Under the pieces are notes generated by a model. It was not told the origin of the DNA. It saw nothing but the letters and a program-made list of their open reading frames with translations, and made no database searches. The position numbers and the translations under genes are program-made. 64,000 bases of DNA from Hyphomicrobiales bacterium (GTDB lineage Bacteria > Pseudomonadota > Alphaproteobacteria > Rhizobiales > Rhizobiaceae), in NCBI GenBank assembly GCA_900473175.1, contig UCKM01000013.1:213799-277798 (forward strand), in the 5' to 3' direction. This document shows, in pieces, positions 9,790 through 19,826 of this stretch; positions within the stretch are counted from its first letter, which is position 1; each line of letters opens with the position of its first letter.

Positions 9790-10483
9790 GACAACGACAG
9801 GTGGACGCGGCGGCACAGGCACGCGCGGGCTGCACACCAAGATCAAGAAGAAGGCGGGTACGATCAAGGAATCGTCGCGACGCTGGCTGGAGCGTCACAT
9901 CAATGATCCCTACGTGCAGCGATCCAAGCAGGACGGCTATCGCTCGCGCGCCGCCTACAAGCTGATCGAGATAAATGACCGCTACAAGATCCTGAAGAAG
10001 GGTCAGCGCATTATCGACCTTGGCGCGGCACCCGGCGGCTGGAGCCAGATCGCTGCGTCGATCGTTGGTTCACCGGAGGATCTTCCGACCGTGGTCGGTA
10101 TTGATTATCTGCACGTCGATCCATTGCCGGGCGTTACCTTGCTCGAAATGGATTTTCTTGATGATGCCGCGCCGGATAAATTAATGGAAGCGCTCGGCGG
10201 AAAGCCCGATATCGTCCTATCCGATATGGCCGCTCCGACAACCGGCCACCGTCGCACCGATCACATTCGCACGACCCACCTTTGCGAGGTGGCGGCAGAC
10301 TTTGCCGTTTCGGTACTCAGCCCCGGGGGGCATTTTCTGACCAAAACGTTCCAGGGCGGCACGGAAAACGAAGTCCTCACGCTGTTGAAGCAGCATTTCA
10401 AGTCGGTCCACCACGTCAAGCCGCCTGCATCGCGCGCTGAATCCGTCGAACTCTATCTGCTCGCGCGGGACTTCAAGGGCTGA
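9782..10483 (+). CDS. rlmE: 23S rRNA (uridine-2552-2'-O)-methyltransferase
   Basis: 233 residues of the RrmJ/FtsJ family, methylating U2552 in the A loop of 23S rRNA late in 50S assembly. The SAM-binding motif [13 protein letters not shown] is complete and the catalytic K-D-K-E set can be followed: K in RSRAAYKL, D in VLSDMAAP, K in [10 protein letters not shown] in [13 protein letters not shown] glycine/lysine-rich N-terminal tail of 30 residues is typical of alphaproteobacterial copies. The ATG at 9782 overlaps the phosphatase stop, so the two are one transcript; a longer ORF upstream only reads through the other frame. Confidence 0.96.
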   Translation: MAKTTTGGRGGTGTRGLHTKIKKKAGTIKESSRRWLERHINDPYVQRSKQDGYRSRAAYKLIEINDRYKILKKGQRIIDLGAAPGGWSQIAASIVGSPEDLPTVVGIDYLHVDPLPGVTLLEMDFLDDAAPDKLMEALGGKPDIVLSDMAAPTTGHRRTDHIRTTHLCEVAADFAVSVLSPGGHFLTKTFQGGTENEVLTLLKQHFKSVHHVKPPASRAESVELYLLARDFKG

Positions 10484-10503
10484 TATTCGATAATCGCGTG
10501 CTC

Positions 10504-10531
10504 TTGGAAATACGGGAAAGACCACTATACT
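10504..10531 (+). promoter_or_regulatory. Candidate promoter for a small RNA
   Basis: TTGGAA (10504-10509) and TATACT (10526-10531), 16 bases apart, match a sigma-70 promoter. It lies just after rlmE and points toward two hairpins and a terminator, not toward a nearby long gene. Confidence 0.5.
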
Positions 10532-10537
10532 GTTACT

Positions 10538-10628
10538 TGGAGTGGAGAACGGGCTCTCGCCCGTCCCCCTTTCCTTACGTATGGAATTGAACCCGGAAGG
10601 TGAGTGACCAGCTCGTCCGGGTTCTTTT
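10538..10628 (+). ncRNA. Candidate small RNA with terminator
   Basis: Between rlmE and the MFS gene, about 90 bases follow a good promoter. Hairpin 1 (10549-10564) has a 6-bp ACGGGC/GCCCGT stem and 4-base loop, followed by a C/T-rich single-stranded stretch. Hairpin 2 (10590-10623) has an 8-bp AACCCGGA/TCCGGGTT stem and then CTTTTC, a terminator shape. No open frame fits inside. It could instead be the rlmE 3' end plus terminator, or the leader of the short ORF at 10649. I cannot match it to a named RNA family. Confidence 0.4.
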
Positions 10629-10648
10629 CATTGTAAGGGTGATGCTAA

Positions 10649-10801
10649 ATGGTTTGTACCACATGCGTCACCTCCAAGTTTGAAGGCAAGGCTGTTGCCG
10701 CAGTCAGGAAAGCCATTTGTCCCGATTCACTGGCTGGCTCAGTGCTTGCTGCTTCTGCCCCGAATCCAATGACACTATCGATTGGCCTAGGCGACTGGTA
10801 A
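10649..10801 (+). CDS. Possible 50-residue ORF
   Basis: ATG at 10649 with AAGGG about 10 bases upstream opens 50 residues starting MVCTTCVTSKFEGKAVAAVR and ending SIGLGDW. Nothing resembles a known family. It follows the terminator-like hairpin at 10590-10623, so it might be read only on read-through. Kept because the frame is clean and has a ribosome site, but chance is a real alternative. Confidence 0.2.
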   Translation: MVCTTCVTSKFEGKAVAAVRKAICPDSLAGSVLAASAPNPMTLSIGLGDW

Positions 10802-10825
10802 CAAACGCAAGGTTGTGCTGAGGTT

Positions 10826-12229
10826 TTACTCGGCTGGAGCGGGCACTTTCACCAATGGCCTATGGCCAGAAACTTCCGCCCCTGCGTCCGGTCGCAAGCC
10901 CCGGAATGAGAGGCACGCCAGGCTCGATACCGCTGCCACGATGAAGAAGGCGATGTGAAAATCGGACAATTGCAGCGCTCCGCCGTGCATGCTGGTGGAG
11001 ACCTCAAGGATGCCGCCCGCGACAGCAACGCCGAGCGCGATGGATATTTGTTGCGCGACAGAGCTGATGGGCGTTGCAAGGCTCGTTTGCTCGTTGGGAA
11101 TGTCAGCGTAAGCGAGGGCATTGGTGCCGGTGAAGAACAGCGAACGAAAGAAGCCTCCCGCCAGAAGCAATACGATCATCAGCAGATAAGGCGTTTCCGG
11201 CGTGAAGAAGCCGTTGATGGCGATGAACCCGGCGGCAACGACCGATCCATACATCAAGGAATTGCGGAAGCCGGTTCTGCGGTAGAACCACTTTGTCACA
11301 AGCTTCATCGTCATGGCGCCCGCTGCCGACACGAAAGTGATCAGCCCCGACTGGAATGGCGTCATGCCAAATCCGATCTGGAACATCAGCGGCAGGAGGA
11401 AGGGCACGGCGCCGACGCCGATGCGAAACAGGCTGCCACCAACAATGGACGCCCTGAACACCTGATTCTTGAAAAGATCGAGCGCGAGCAAGGGTTCGGG
11501 CGTCTTGCGCGCATGGATCAGGTAAAGCACGGTCGCCATGATGCCAACGGCGAGGGTTGAGAACCCGACCCAAGAGGGTAAGGCGGGCAGGCTGACCACG
11601 GAAAGCCCGAAGACAATGCCGGAAGCTGCGATGCCGCTTAGAAAGAACCCCGGGACGTCCAGTGGGCGCTGGATCAGTGTTTCGATTGACGGCAGGTAAC
11701 GGGTTGCGAACCAGATGCCGATGAGGCCGATTGGAACATTGATCAGGAAAATCCAGTGCCAGCTGAAATAAGTGGTGAGGAAACCCCCGACAGGCGGTCC
11801 GAGCAATGGTCCGATCAGCGCAGGCATTGTGAGCCAGGCCATGGCGCCGACGAGTTCGCTGCGCGGCGTCGATCGCACGAGCACAAGCCTGCCAACGGGC
11901 GTCATCATCGCGCCGCCAACACCCTGGAAGAAGCGCGACACGACGAAAGCCAGCAGTGAGTCCGACACCGCGCAGGCAATCGATCCTAGAACGAACACGA
12001 CGATTGCTGCCCGAAACACGTTTTTGGCACCGAACCTGTCGGCCATCCAGCCGCTGACCGGGATGAAGACGGCGAGCGAGACCAGATACGCAGTCAGCGC
12101 CAGTTTCAACGCGATGGGGCTCGTTCCGATATCGGCGGCGATCGCGGGAAGCGATGTGGAGATGACTGTTGAGTCCATTTGCTCCATGAACAGAGCAACG
12201 GCAAGCACGAGGGGAACAATGCGATTCAC
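10826..12229 (-). CDS. MFS multidrug exporter, DHA2/EmrB-QacA type
   Basis: About 467 residues with 13-14 predicted membrane helices, an inner-membrane proton-driven drug exporter. Family signs are the N-terminal LFMEQMDSTVISTSLPAIA, motif A-like GWMADRFGAKNVF and motif C-like MPALIGPLLGPPVGGFLT. The GTG at 12229 starts the first helix directly; the ORF is open to 12340 but the extra 37 residues are not membrane-like. It is divergent from a Tat-exported metallo-hydrolase with about 230 bases between, which may hold shared control. No membrane-fusion partner is adjacent, so it probably acts alone across the inner membrane. Confidence 0.88.
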   Translation of the reverse strand: MNRIVPLVLAVALFMEQMDSTVISTSLPAIAADIGTSPIALKLALTAYLVSLAVFIPVSGWMADRFGAKNVFRAAIVVFVLGSIACAVSDSLLAFVVSRFFQGVGGAMMTPVGRLVLVRSTPRSELVGAMAWLTMPALIGPLLGPPVGGFLTTYFSWHWIFLINVPIGLIGIWFATRYLPSIETLIQRPLDVPGFFLSGIAASGIVFGLSVVSLPALPSWVGFSTLAVGIMATVLYLIHARKTPEPLLALDLFKNQVFRASIVGGSLFRIGVGAVPFLLPLMFQIGFGMTPFQSGLITFVSAAGAMTMKLVTKWFYRRTGFRNSLMYGSVVAAGFIAINGFFTPETPYLLMIVLLLAGGFFRSLFFTGTNALAYADIPNEQTSLATPISSVAQQISIALGVAVAGGILEVSTSMHGGALQLSDFHIAFFIVAAVSSLACLSFRGLRPDAGAEVSGHRPLVKVPAPAE

Positions 12230-12462
12230 GATGATTCCAGTTCTCACAGACTGAGAAAACAGGAGGCAGGTCCAAATGGACGGACTCAGTTGCTCTTGAT
12301 GAACGTTCCGATAGCATCGGCGTTCCTTGCGCTCAAGCACCGATCAAACAGAAGTGATCCAGCGTCCGGTTGTTGTGATCGGCAAATGCCCTGCAACCGG
12401 AAGACGTGACCGTCGTCCGATGTAAACTCGGCCCATAACCACATCGCATCAGGAGACCGATC

Positions 12463-13446
12463 ATGGTGATAGCCGAGATTTCCAGGCGCAACCTTTTTCT
12501 TGCATCGAGCGCCATAGCCGGAGGATTGACGATGCAGCAGATCATGATCGAAACGGCGGAGGCGGCTACGCCGCAGTCAGACATCAAATCTCCGGGTTTC
12601 AAGCGCTTCAAGTTCGGCGATTTCGAGATCACCACTTTCCTGGACGGCTTGCGGCCAGGCGACGGGCCGTATCCGACGTTCGGAGCCAATCAAAGTCAGG
12701 AGAAGATGGGCGAACTGATGCGGGCGAATTTCCTTCCGGAGACAAAATTCGTCAACGGATTCACGCCCATCCTTGTAAACACGGGATCCGAACTGGTGCT
12801 GTTCGATACGGGATTCGGCGCCGATGGGCGGCAAAACGGCTTCGGTCAACTTGAAGCCAATATGAAGGCCGCCGGCTACACGCCGGATGAGGTCAATGTC
12901 GTTGTTATCACCCACATGCATGGTGACCACATCAATGGTTTGATCAATGGCGGAGCCCCCGCATTTCCGGCTGCGCGCTATGTCGCCGGTGAGATTGAGT
13001 ATGATTACTGGACTGATCCGGCCCGCACGGGAACGCCGGCCGAGAACGGCGCCAAAGCGGTGAGTACCAAGGTCAAGCCGCTCGCTGAGAAGACGACTTT
13101 CATCAAGGCGGGAGACGCGGTTGTACCCGGTATCACGAGCGAGGCCGCCTATGGCCACACGCCGGGCCATCTGATCTTCCACGTCGAATCGGCCGGCAAG
13201 CATCTTGTCATAACGGCGGATACGGCCAATCACTATGTTGCTTCGCTGCAGCGGCCCGACTGGGAGGTAGCGTACGACACCGACAAGGCCATGGGCGCGG
13301 CGACGCGCAAGAAAGTGTTCGACATGATCGCGGCTGACAGGCTGCCGTTCATCGGCTATCACATGCCGTTTCCGTCCGTGGGCTTTGTTGAAAAGCAGGA
13401 AACTGGCTACCGCTTCGTGCCTGTGACCTATCAGTTTGACGTCTGA
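12463..13446 (+). CDS. Tat-exported metallo-beta-lactamase-fold hydrolase
   Basis: 327 residues. The N-terminus carries a twin-arginine signal (ISRRNLFLASSAIAGG), with cleavage likely near AEAATPQS, so the enzyme acts in the periplasm. The metal-binding motif HMHGDH is complete, with a further H in GHTPGHLIF and D in TADTANHYV. Such proteins include lactonases, arylsulfatase-like and quorum-quenching enzymes; the substrate cannot be told. AGGAG lies 8 bases before the ATG. It is divergent from the MFS gene. Confidence 0.88.
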   Translation: MVIAEISRRNLFLASSAIAGGLTMQQIMIETAEAATPQSDIKSPGFKRFKFGDFEITTFLDGLRPGDGPYPTFGANQSQEKMGELMRANFLPETKFVNGFTPILVNTGSELVLFDTGFGADGRQNGFGQLEANMKAAGYTPDEVNVVVITHMHGDHINGLINGGAPAFPAARYVAGEIEYDYWTDPARTGTPAENGAKAVSTKVKPLAEKTTFIKAGDAVVPGITSEAAYGHTPGHLIFHVESAGKHLVITADTANHYVASLQRPDWEVAYDTDKAMGAATRKKVFDMIAADRLPFIGYHMPFPSVGFVEKQETGYRFVPVTYQFDV

Positions 13447-13517
13447 ATCCACAAGATTATGCGGTTCTAAGCCTGGGAAAGGCCAGCTATTGATACGTTT
13501 CACGGAACGTTGATTGC

Positions 13518-13622
13518 CTGGTAAATACGTTTACGTCTTTTCAAACGGACATAACCGTGTTACCAGCCCGTGCCAATTCACCTGAACGGAACTTGATCGG
13601 CGCCCCACCACTGTGGTGCGCC
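13518..13622 (+). promoter_or_regulatory. Structured leader upstream of guaB
   Basis: Two inverted-repeat structures precede guaB. The first pairs CTGGTAA (13518-13524) with TTACCAG (13560-13566) around an inner CGTTT/AAACG hairpin. The second pairs GGCG/CGCC and CACCA/TGGTG at 13599-13622, followed by CTTT, 36 bases before the start codon. Together they could act as an attenuator or as operators; I see no purine-riboswitch core. Confidence 0.35.
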
Positions 13623-13637
13623 CTTTAGTCGTATTAG

Positions 13638-15161
<1,524 letters not shown>

Positions 15162-15178
15162 CCAGCGAGCGGAAGGCG

Positions 15179-15718
15179 ATGCCTGACAACGCCCTCCGCG
15201 ATCATTTCTCGGCCATGGCGCGCAATAGTGCCTGGTCGAACCATCGCCTGCTGACCACTTGTGTGCAGCTGACGGACGAGGAGTTTGCGCGGCAACGCAC
15301 CAGTTTCTTTCCGTCCATCCAGTCGACGCTCAACCACAATCTCATCGTTGACCATATCTACATGGCCGACATGATTGGCAAGGGACGGCGGAATATCGGG
15401 CTTGAGGGTGACATTCCGTTTCCGAAAGCCGCGGACCTGAAGCGGGCCCAGGAGGAATTCGACACAAGCCTGATTGCATTCTGTGATGGGCTCGGTACAT
15501 CAGACCTTGACCGGATCATCTCGATCACCTGGGGAACCGGCGAAACCTCGCACGAACCCATCCGCCTTGTCCTGTCGCATTTGTTCGTCCACCAGATCCA
15601 TCATCGCGGTCAGGCCCACGCCATGTTGGCAGGTACCAAAGTTCCTCCGCCGCAACTCGACGAGTTTTTCCTGAACTACGATATTCCGCGTCGTAAGGGT
15701 GAGCCATATACGTCCTAG
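15179..15718 (+). CDS. DinB-family metal-binding protein
   Basis: 179 residues of the DinB/YfiT four-helix bundle. The metal-binding histidines can be seen in LNHNLIVDHIYMAD and HLFVHQIHHRGQAHAML. Family members include thiol transferases (mycothiol- or bacillithiol-dependent) and damage-inducible proteins; substrate not known here. It starts 17 bases after guaB with a GGAAGG ribosome site, so it is probably co-transcribed with guaB. Confidence 0.85.
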   Translation: MPDNALRDHFSAMARNSAWSNHRLLTTCVQLTDEEFARQRTSFFPSIQSTLNHNLIVDHIYMADMIGKGRRNIGLEGDIPFPKAADLKRAQEEFDTSLIAFCDGLGTSDLDRIISITWGTGETSHEPIRLVLSHLFVHQIHHRGQAHAMLAGTKVPPPQLDEFFLNYDIPRRKGEPYTS

Positions 15719-15809
15719 TTGATCTGGCTTGGGACGATGGCAGTTCCCGTCGAACCACGCACCTAAGCTTGCGCAATCTTCGGCAGGCCCCCGAAATGGG
15801 GCGCGTCGG

Positions 15810-16169
15810 TCAATTCCGCCCGATGCGTCCGAGATGCGTATCCTGAAATGAGGTCGCATGCTTCAATCCGTAACCGAGCGTTCTATCAATGGCGATATGG
15901 AAGACCCAGATGATGCCCATCGAAAGCACCAGTTGGGATCCCGACCACCATCCAGCAACACACACCCCCAAGGCGATGAAATAGACGTGAAATGCATTGT
16001 AACAGATAGCGCCAATGCGTGGCCCTTTGAGGTAACCCAGCATGCAGAGGTCGGGAACCAGCACCAGCGCCACAAATAGCCACCAGCTCATCCCCCAGAT
16101 CTGGTAAGCGGCCATGGTCAGGATTGCGATGCCGGCCGCCTCCAGCCGCAAGAGAATTGTGGTACCCAC
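15810..16169 (-). CDS. DUF4260-family membrane protein
   Basis: 119 residues with about four membrane helices: AAGIAILTMAAYQIWGM, WWLFVALVLVPDLCMLGY, AFHVYFIALGVCVAGW and LVLSMGIIWVFHIAIDRTLG. The closing HIAIDRTLGYGLKHATSFQDTHLGRIGR is typical of DUF4260. The GTG at 16169 with AGGAG 9 bases upstream is the best start; the frame open to 16370 overlaps the reductase gene behind it. Function is not known for the family. Confidence 0.8.
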   Translation of the reverse strand: MGTTILLRLEAAGIAILTMAAYQIWGMSWWLFVALVLVPDLCMLGYLKGPRIGAICYNAFHVYFIALGVCVAGWWSGSQLVLSMGIIWVFHIAIDRTLGYGLKHATSFQDTHLGRIGRN

Positions 16170-16230
16170 AAAGATGCACTCCTGGAACAGCCCATTGCTC
16201 GAATCGGTACCGGGCAAAGCTAGCACGCAT

Positions 16231-17289
16231 TCAAGGAATGATCTTGCGGTCCCGCAAATCACGGAACACGCGCATGAACATTTCCTCGGTATCCACAAAG
16301 TCGTGAAAGCCGGCGCGCCGCAGTTTTGTCCCGTCAGCGAAGAAATCGTAGTTCCAGCCGAAAACGGCATCGCCGAAGCCCCAGGACGATACGTTAGTGT
16401 AGGGCGTATTTGTGAGGCCGTGCTTTTTGATCATGCCGTTCCATAGGGCTTCCTTGTCCGTCATGATGACGTTGAGCGACATGGGAAGCGGCGGCGCGAC
16501 GTTCATGTCGAAGAACGTTGCAATCTTGGGCCACATCTCATTCCAGCGGAAGAGATCGCCATTGTTGATATTAAACGCCTGGTTGCCGCACTGCCGATTG
16601 GTCGCGATGAACACCGTCGCCCGGGCCAGCAGTCCGGCGTCGGTCATTTCAAGCAGGCTGTCATAGGCACCCGGCTTGCCGGGAAAACGTAGCGGAATGC
16701 CGAGTTCCTTCGACATCGAAGCGTAGACAGCGATAACCGAAGCCAGGTTCATCGGGTTGCCGAGCGCAAAGCCGATGACGACCGAAGGTCGAAGTGCCGA
16801 CCAGGTCCAGTCTTTGCCCTTTTGCCGCGCCTCCAGAAAATCCTGCTGATTGATATTGAATTCGGGCGGCATGTGGTTGGCGTCGGTCTCGCGCGCCGGT
16901 GTCTTGAAGGGGCCGAGATGGGCGCCATAAACCTTGTAGCCCTGCATCAGGCTGATGTGCTGAAGCGCCGGCGCAACCGGTTCGATCGCGTTGACGACGT
17001 TGACCAGCATGGCGAGGTTCGGCGGGACCAGTTCGGCCCAGCTCGGCCTGTCTTGATATGCCGCATAAAAGATGTGGGTCACGTCGGTGAGATGGGCAAG
17101 CTTCTCCCTGGTGTCGACCGCATCGAGCAGATCGACTGCGATATTGCTGATCTTGCCTTCGGTCTTGCCGCCACGGCGCGACAGTCCGACGATCTCCCAG
17201 TCGCCAAGTTCAACCAGGTAACGGATAAGATTTCCGCCGATAATGCCGTTGGCTCCGACGACCAAGGCAGTCTTCTGTTTCAATGTCAT
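16231..17289 (-). CDS. SDR-family NAD(P)-dependent reductase, PRISE type
   Basis: 352 residues resembling bacterial relatives of progesterone 5-beta-reductase/iridoid synthase. The N-terminal nucleotide site reads ALVVGANGIIGGNLI, followed by LSRRGG, and the characteristic GYKVYG carries the catalytic tyrosine and lysine of this group. C-terminal WGFGDAVFGWNYD and MIKKHGL blocks also match. The likely reaction is NAD(P)H-dependent reduction of an activated enone. The ATG at 17289 has TTGGAG upstream. It is divergent from a LysR regulator across 104 bases with an inverted repeat, so regulated by it in all likelihood. Confidence 0.82.
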   Translation of the reverse strand: MTLKQKTALVVGANGIIGGNLIRYLVELGDWEIVGLSRRGGKTEGKISNIAVDLLDAVDTREKLAHLTDVTHIFYAAYQDRPSWAELVPPNLAMLVNVVNAIEPVAPALQHISLMQGYKVYGAHLGPFKTPARETDANHMPPEFNINQQDFLEARQKGKDWTWSALRPSVVIGFALGNPMNLASVIAVYASMSKELGIPLRFPGKPGAYDSLLEMTDAGLLARATVFIATNRQCGNQAFNINNGDLFRWNEMWPKIATFFDMNVAPPLPMSLNVIMTDKEALWNGMIKKHGLTNTPYTNVSSWGFGDAVFGWNYDFFADGTKLRRAGFHDFVDTEEMFMRVFRDLRDRKIIP

Positions 17290-17316
17290 TGCGATGCTCC
17301 AAGTGTTTGCTTGAAG

Positions 17317-17342
17317 TAAAGTCATTCATTCGCTTGACTTTA
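17317..17342. promoter_or_regulatory. Inverted repeat, probable LysR-type operator
   Basis: TAAAGTC (17317-17323) and GACTTTA (17336-17342) form a perfect 7-bp inverted repeat 12 bases apart in the space between the divergent reductase and LysR genes. T-N11-A-like dyads of this kind are usual LysR-regulator sites. Confidence 0.55.
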
Positions 17343-17393
17343 GATAGATGGCCAAATTTCATAACATTCATAAGGTAAACTTTGAGATAGCCC

Positions 17394-18320
17394 ATGGACC
17401 GCTTGGCGACAATGAAGACATTCCTCCGCGTCGCGGAACTCAGGACCCTTTCGGCCGCAGCACGCGAACTTGGGTTGACGCAGCCTGCGATCAGCCAGCA
17501 GATCGCAGGGCTGGAACGGCATTTGGGCGTGCGCCTCTTCCATCGTTCGACTCGCCGGCTTGCCTTGACCGAGGCTGGCGAGAGTTACTATCGGCACACG
17601 CAGCAGATTCTTCAGTCGGTCGATGAGGCCGATGAAAGCGCACGTGCGATGTCCACCTCCCTCAGCGGGGTATTGCGCCTCCATGGTCCGGTCGGATTCG
17701 GCCAGATGTATCTTTCGCCGATCGTGATCGGCTTCCAGCGGCTGCATCCGGATCTGACGGTTGAACTCGTCCTGGATGACCGCATTTCGGACGTTATCGC
17801 TGAGGGCGTCGACGTCGCAATTCGCTTTGGGGAACTCAAATCGTCGGGCCTCATTGCCAGGAAACTTGCCACGTTCGAGCGCATTCTTGTGGCGTCACCC
17901 GACTATCTTGCCGTGCATGGCGAGCCGGAAACGCCGGATGAACTGGTGGGGCATCGCCATGTGCGTTTTGTATGGTCACTGCAGGGCGAGGCAATTCCAT
18001 TGATAGGACCTCATGGACATGTCACCGTCCCGGTTCGCTCGACCTTCCTTGCCAACAATGCCTTCGTGCTCAACGAGGCGATTTGCGCAGGCCTTGGTAT
18101 CGGGGGGGCACAAGCGCCTCTGGTCCAAACGCTGCTTGACGAAGGCAATCTGATCCGGGTTCTCCCCAATTATGCCTACGCGCCCATGGACATTCATGCG
18201 GTTTATGCCACCTCGCGTTTTCTGCCCCGCAAAGTGCGCGCCTTCATCGATCACCTTGGGGCAGGGCTTCGGCAGATCCCGGGCTTGCGCTTGAACCGCA
18301 TCCCTGAAATGAACGTATAG
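17394..18320 (+). CDS. LysR-family transcriptional regulator
   Basis: 308 residues. The N-terminal winged helix-turn-helix is plain (TLSAAARELGLTQPAISQQIAGLERHLGVRLFHR in pieces), followed by a substrate-binding domain of the CrgA/DsdC-like subgroup (GVDVAIRFGELKSSGLIARKL). It is divergent from the PRISE-type reductase and is likely its activator. A MAPEG gene follows 18 bases downstream on the same strand and may be co-transcribed. Confidence 0.9.
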   Translation: MDRLATMKTFLRVAELRTLSAAARELGLTQPAISQQIAGLERHLGVRLFHRSTRRLALTEAGESYYRHTQQILQSVDEADESARAMSTSLSGVLRLHGPVGFGQMYLSPIVIGFQRLHPDLTVELVLDDRISDVIAEGVDVAIRFGELKSSGLIARKLATFERILVASPDYLAVHGEPETPDELVGHRHVRFVWSLQGEAIPLIGPHGHVTVPVRSTFLANNAFVLNEAICAGLGIGGAQAPLVQTLLDEGNLIRVLPNYAYAPMDIHAVYATSRFLPRKVRAFIDHLGAGLRQIPGLRLNRIPEMNV

Positions 18321-18338
18321 AAGCCAAGGAGGGCATCA

Positions 18339-18764
18339 ATGTCACAGACCGCAATTTTCTGGCCCATGATCGCACTGACGTTCCTGATCTGCTGCGTCTA
18401 CGCCGTGGTATTTCTTCGGCGCCGGGAGGCTGTGGTGAGCGGTCAGGCAAGGCCGGGTGATTTCAGGCTTCCTTTGAAGGAGCCCGAAGCCAGTGTCACG
18501 GCGATCCGCAATCTGATCAATCTCTATGAATTGCCCGTACTCTTCTATGTGGTCTGCCTTTCGCTGTTTGCCGTTAACGGCGCTAACATGTTTGCCCTCA
18601 TTTTGGCTTGGCTCTTCGTCGCTGCCCGTGTCGCTCATACGATCGTCCATGTGACGTCAAATCGCCTGAGGCTGCGCCAGCCGCTGTTTATGGTGGGGTT
18701 CATTTTGAACGGGGCGCTGTGGGTGCTCCTTGCCCTGCATCTGGCACTGCCGCCGGTAGCTTAA
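18339..18764 (+). CDS. MAPEG-family membrane protein
   Basis: 141 residues with four membrane helices, of the MAPEG group (microsomal glutathione transferase-like). The core INLYELPVLFYVVCLSLF and the ARVAHTIVHVTSNRLRLRQPLF segment, carrying the conserved arginines and the N-R-x-R pattern, are typical. AAGGAGG stands 7 bases before the ATG. It overlaps oxyR tail to tail by four bases. Bacterial members have no settled substrate; a role in thiol or lipid-peroxide chemistry fits the oxyR-catalase neighbours but is inference. Confidence 0.85.
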   Translation: MSQTAIFWPMIALTFLICCVYAVVFLRRREAVVSGQARPGDFRLPLKEPEASVTAIRNLINLYELPVLFYVVCLSLFAVNGANMFALILAWLFVAARVAHTIVHVTSNRLRLRQPLFMVGFILNGALWVLLALHLALPPVA

Positions 18765-19690
18765 GCGGCAAGCTTGCTCAACTCGTCGGCCGAGATCGTC
18801 AATTGTCTGCTGCAATCGACAATGGTAGCGGCCAGCGCTTCGAAATCATCGCGCCGCTCGCTTTGCTTGCGCCAGATAAGGCCAATTTCGCGAGACGGTT
18901 CCGGATCGGCAAAGGCGACAATACGGACATTGTTGCGGCTGGCTTCGGTGCGCACGGCAATTTCCGGGATCAGCGTCAGTCCCATGCCATGGCTCACCAT
19001 CTGCAAGAGGGTAGCCATGCTTGTTGCACCATAGTTGACCAGCTGGCGCTGTTTGACGCTGGTGCAGACGGCAAGCGCCTGATCACGCAGGCAGTGACCT
19101 TCCTCAAGCAGAAGCAGGCGCTCGACCGCGACATTCTCCTGCGTCATAGGTGAGGTCAGAATATCGATGTCATTGCTTGATGTGGCAACAAGAAAGCGGT
19201 CACGAAACAGCCGTTTGGTGACGGTGCCTTCTCCGTCGATCGGCAAGGCAGCAATCAGCACATCGAGATCGCCGAGTCGCAGGTCTTCAACCAGTTTCGA
19301 GGTAACCGCTTCGCGTAGTTCAATTGCAAGATTGGGATATGCCTCACGCAACGCGGGGACAAGGAGAGGCAGCAAATACGGCGCAATTGTCGGAATAATG
19401 CCAAGCCTTAAGCGTCCTTCGAGAATGCCGCGCTTCTGGGCGGCGAGTTCTTCAAGCGCGCGAATCTCGTCAAGAATGCTGCGTATACGCGGTAGCAGGC
19501 GCTTTCCCATATCGGTGAGCACCACGGATCTGCGAGTCCGTTCGAATAGTGATACCCCAAGCCGCATCTCCATTTCGGCAATCTGGGCCGAAAGGGCAGG
19601 CTGCGAGATGCGTGCCAAATCAGCCGCTTTGCGAAAATGCAGCGTGGTGGCCAGAATATCGAAATAGCGCATTTGGCGAACGGAAAACAT
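18761..19690 (-). CDS. oxyR: Hydrogen-peroxide sensing regulator OxyR
   Basis: 309 residues, LysR family. The DNA-binding domain starts MFSVRQMRYFDILATTLHFR. The redox pair is conserved: EEGHCLRDQALAVC contains both cysteines, aligning with C199 and C208 of the E. coli protein (CLRDQ and C eight residues on). Peroxide should form a disulfide that turns it into an activator. It is divergent from the catalase gene with an OxyR site between them, so it both represses itself and activates the catalase in the usual model. The assignment rests on the cysteines, the neighbour and the site. Confidence 0.93.
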   Translation of the reverse strand: MFSVRQMRYFDILATTLHFRKAADLARISQPALSAQIAEMEMRLGVSLFERTRRSVVLTDMGKRLLPRIRSILDEIRALEELAAQKRGILEGRLRLGIIPTIAPYLLPLLVPALREAYPNLAIELREAVTSKLVEDLRLGDLDVLIAALPIDGEGTVTKRLFRDRFLVATSSNDIDILTSPMTQENVAVERLLLLEEGHCLRDQALAVCTSVKQRQLVNYGATSMATLLQMVSHGMGLTLIPEIAVRTEASRNNVRIVAFADPEPSREIGLIWRKQSERRDDFEALAATIVDCSRQLTISADELSKLAA

Positions 19691-19691
19691 G

Positions 19692-19728
19692 ATAGGAAAA
19701 TCCTATCAATTATTATTCTAAATTCAAT
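19692..19728. promoter_or_regulatory. OxyR binding site
   Basis: ATAG-N7-CTAT-N7-TATT-N7-CAAT from 19692 to 19728 follows the OxyR consensus (ATAG-N7-CTAT-N7-ATAG-N7-CTAT) with the first half perfect and the second degenerate. It lies directly against the oxyR start codon and upstream of the catalase gene. Confidence 0.75.
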
Positions 19729-19826
19729 TGGAAACTATGATTGGAAAGGTTCTATGTTGGAGGAGGATGCGGCTGACCGCACCTGGAATTCCATTTTCAA
19801 ATCGCGAGATTTTTTGGGAGAGGCCA

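Noticed and set aside
11103-12317. 404-residue frame inside the MFS gene
   Set aside because: Arg/His-rich, not membrane-like; shadow of the transporter in another frame.
13518-13566. Purine riboswitch before guaB
   Set aside because: The conserved loop sequences of the purine aptamer are not present; reported only as a structured leader.
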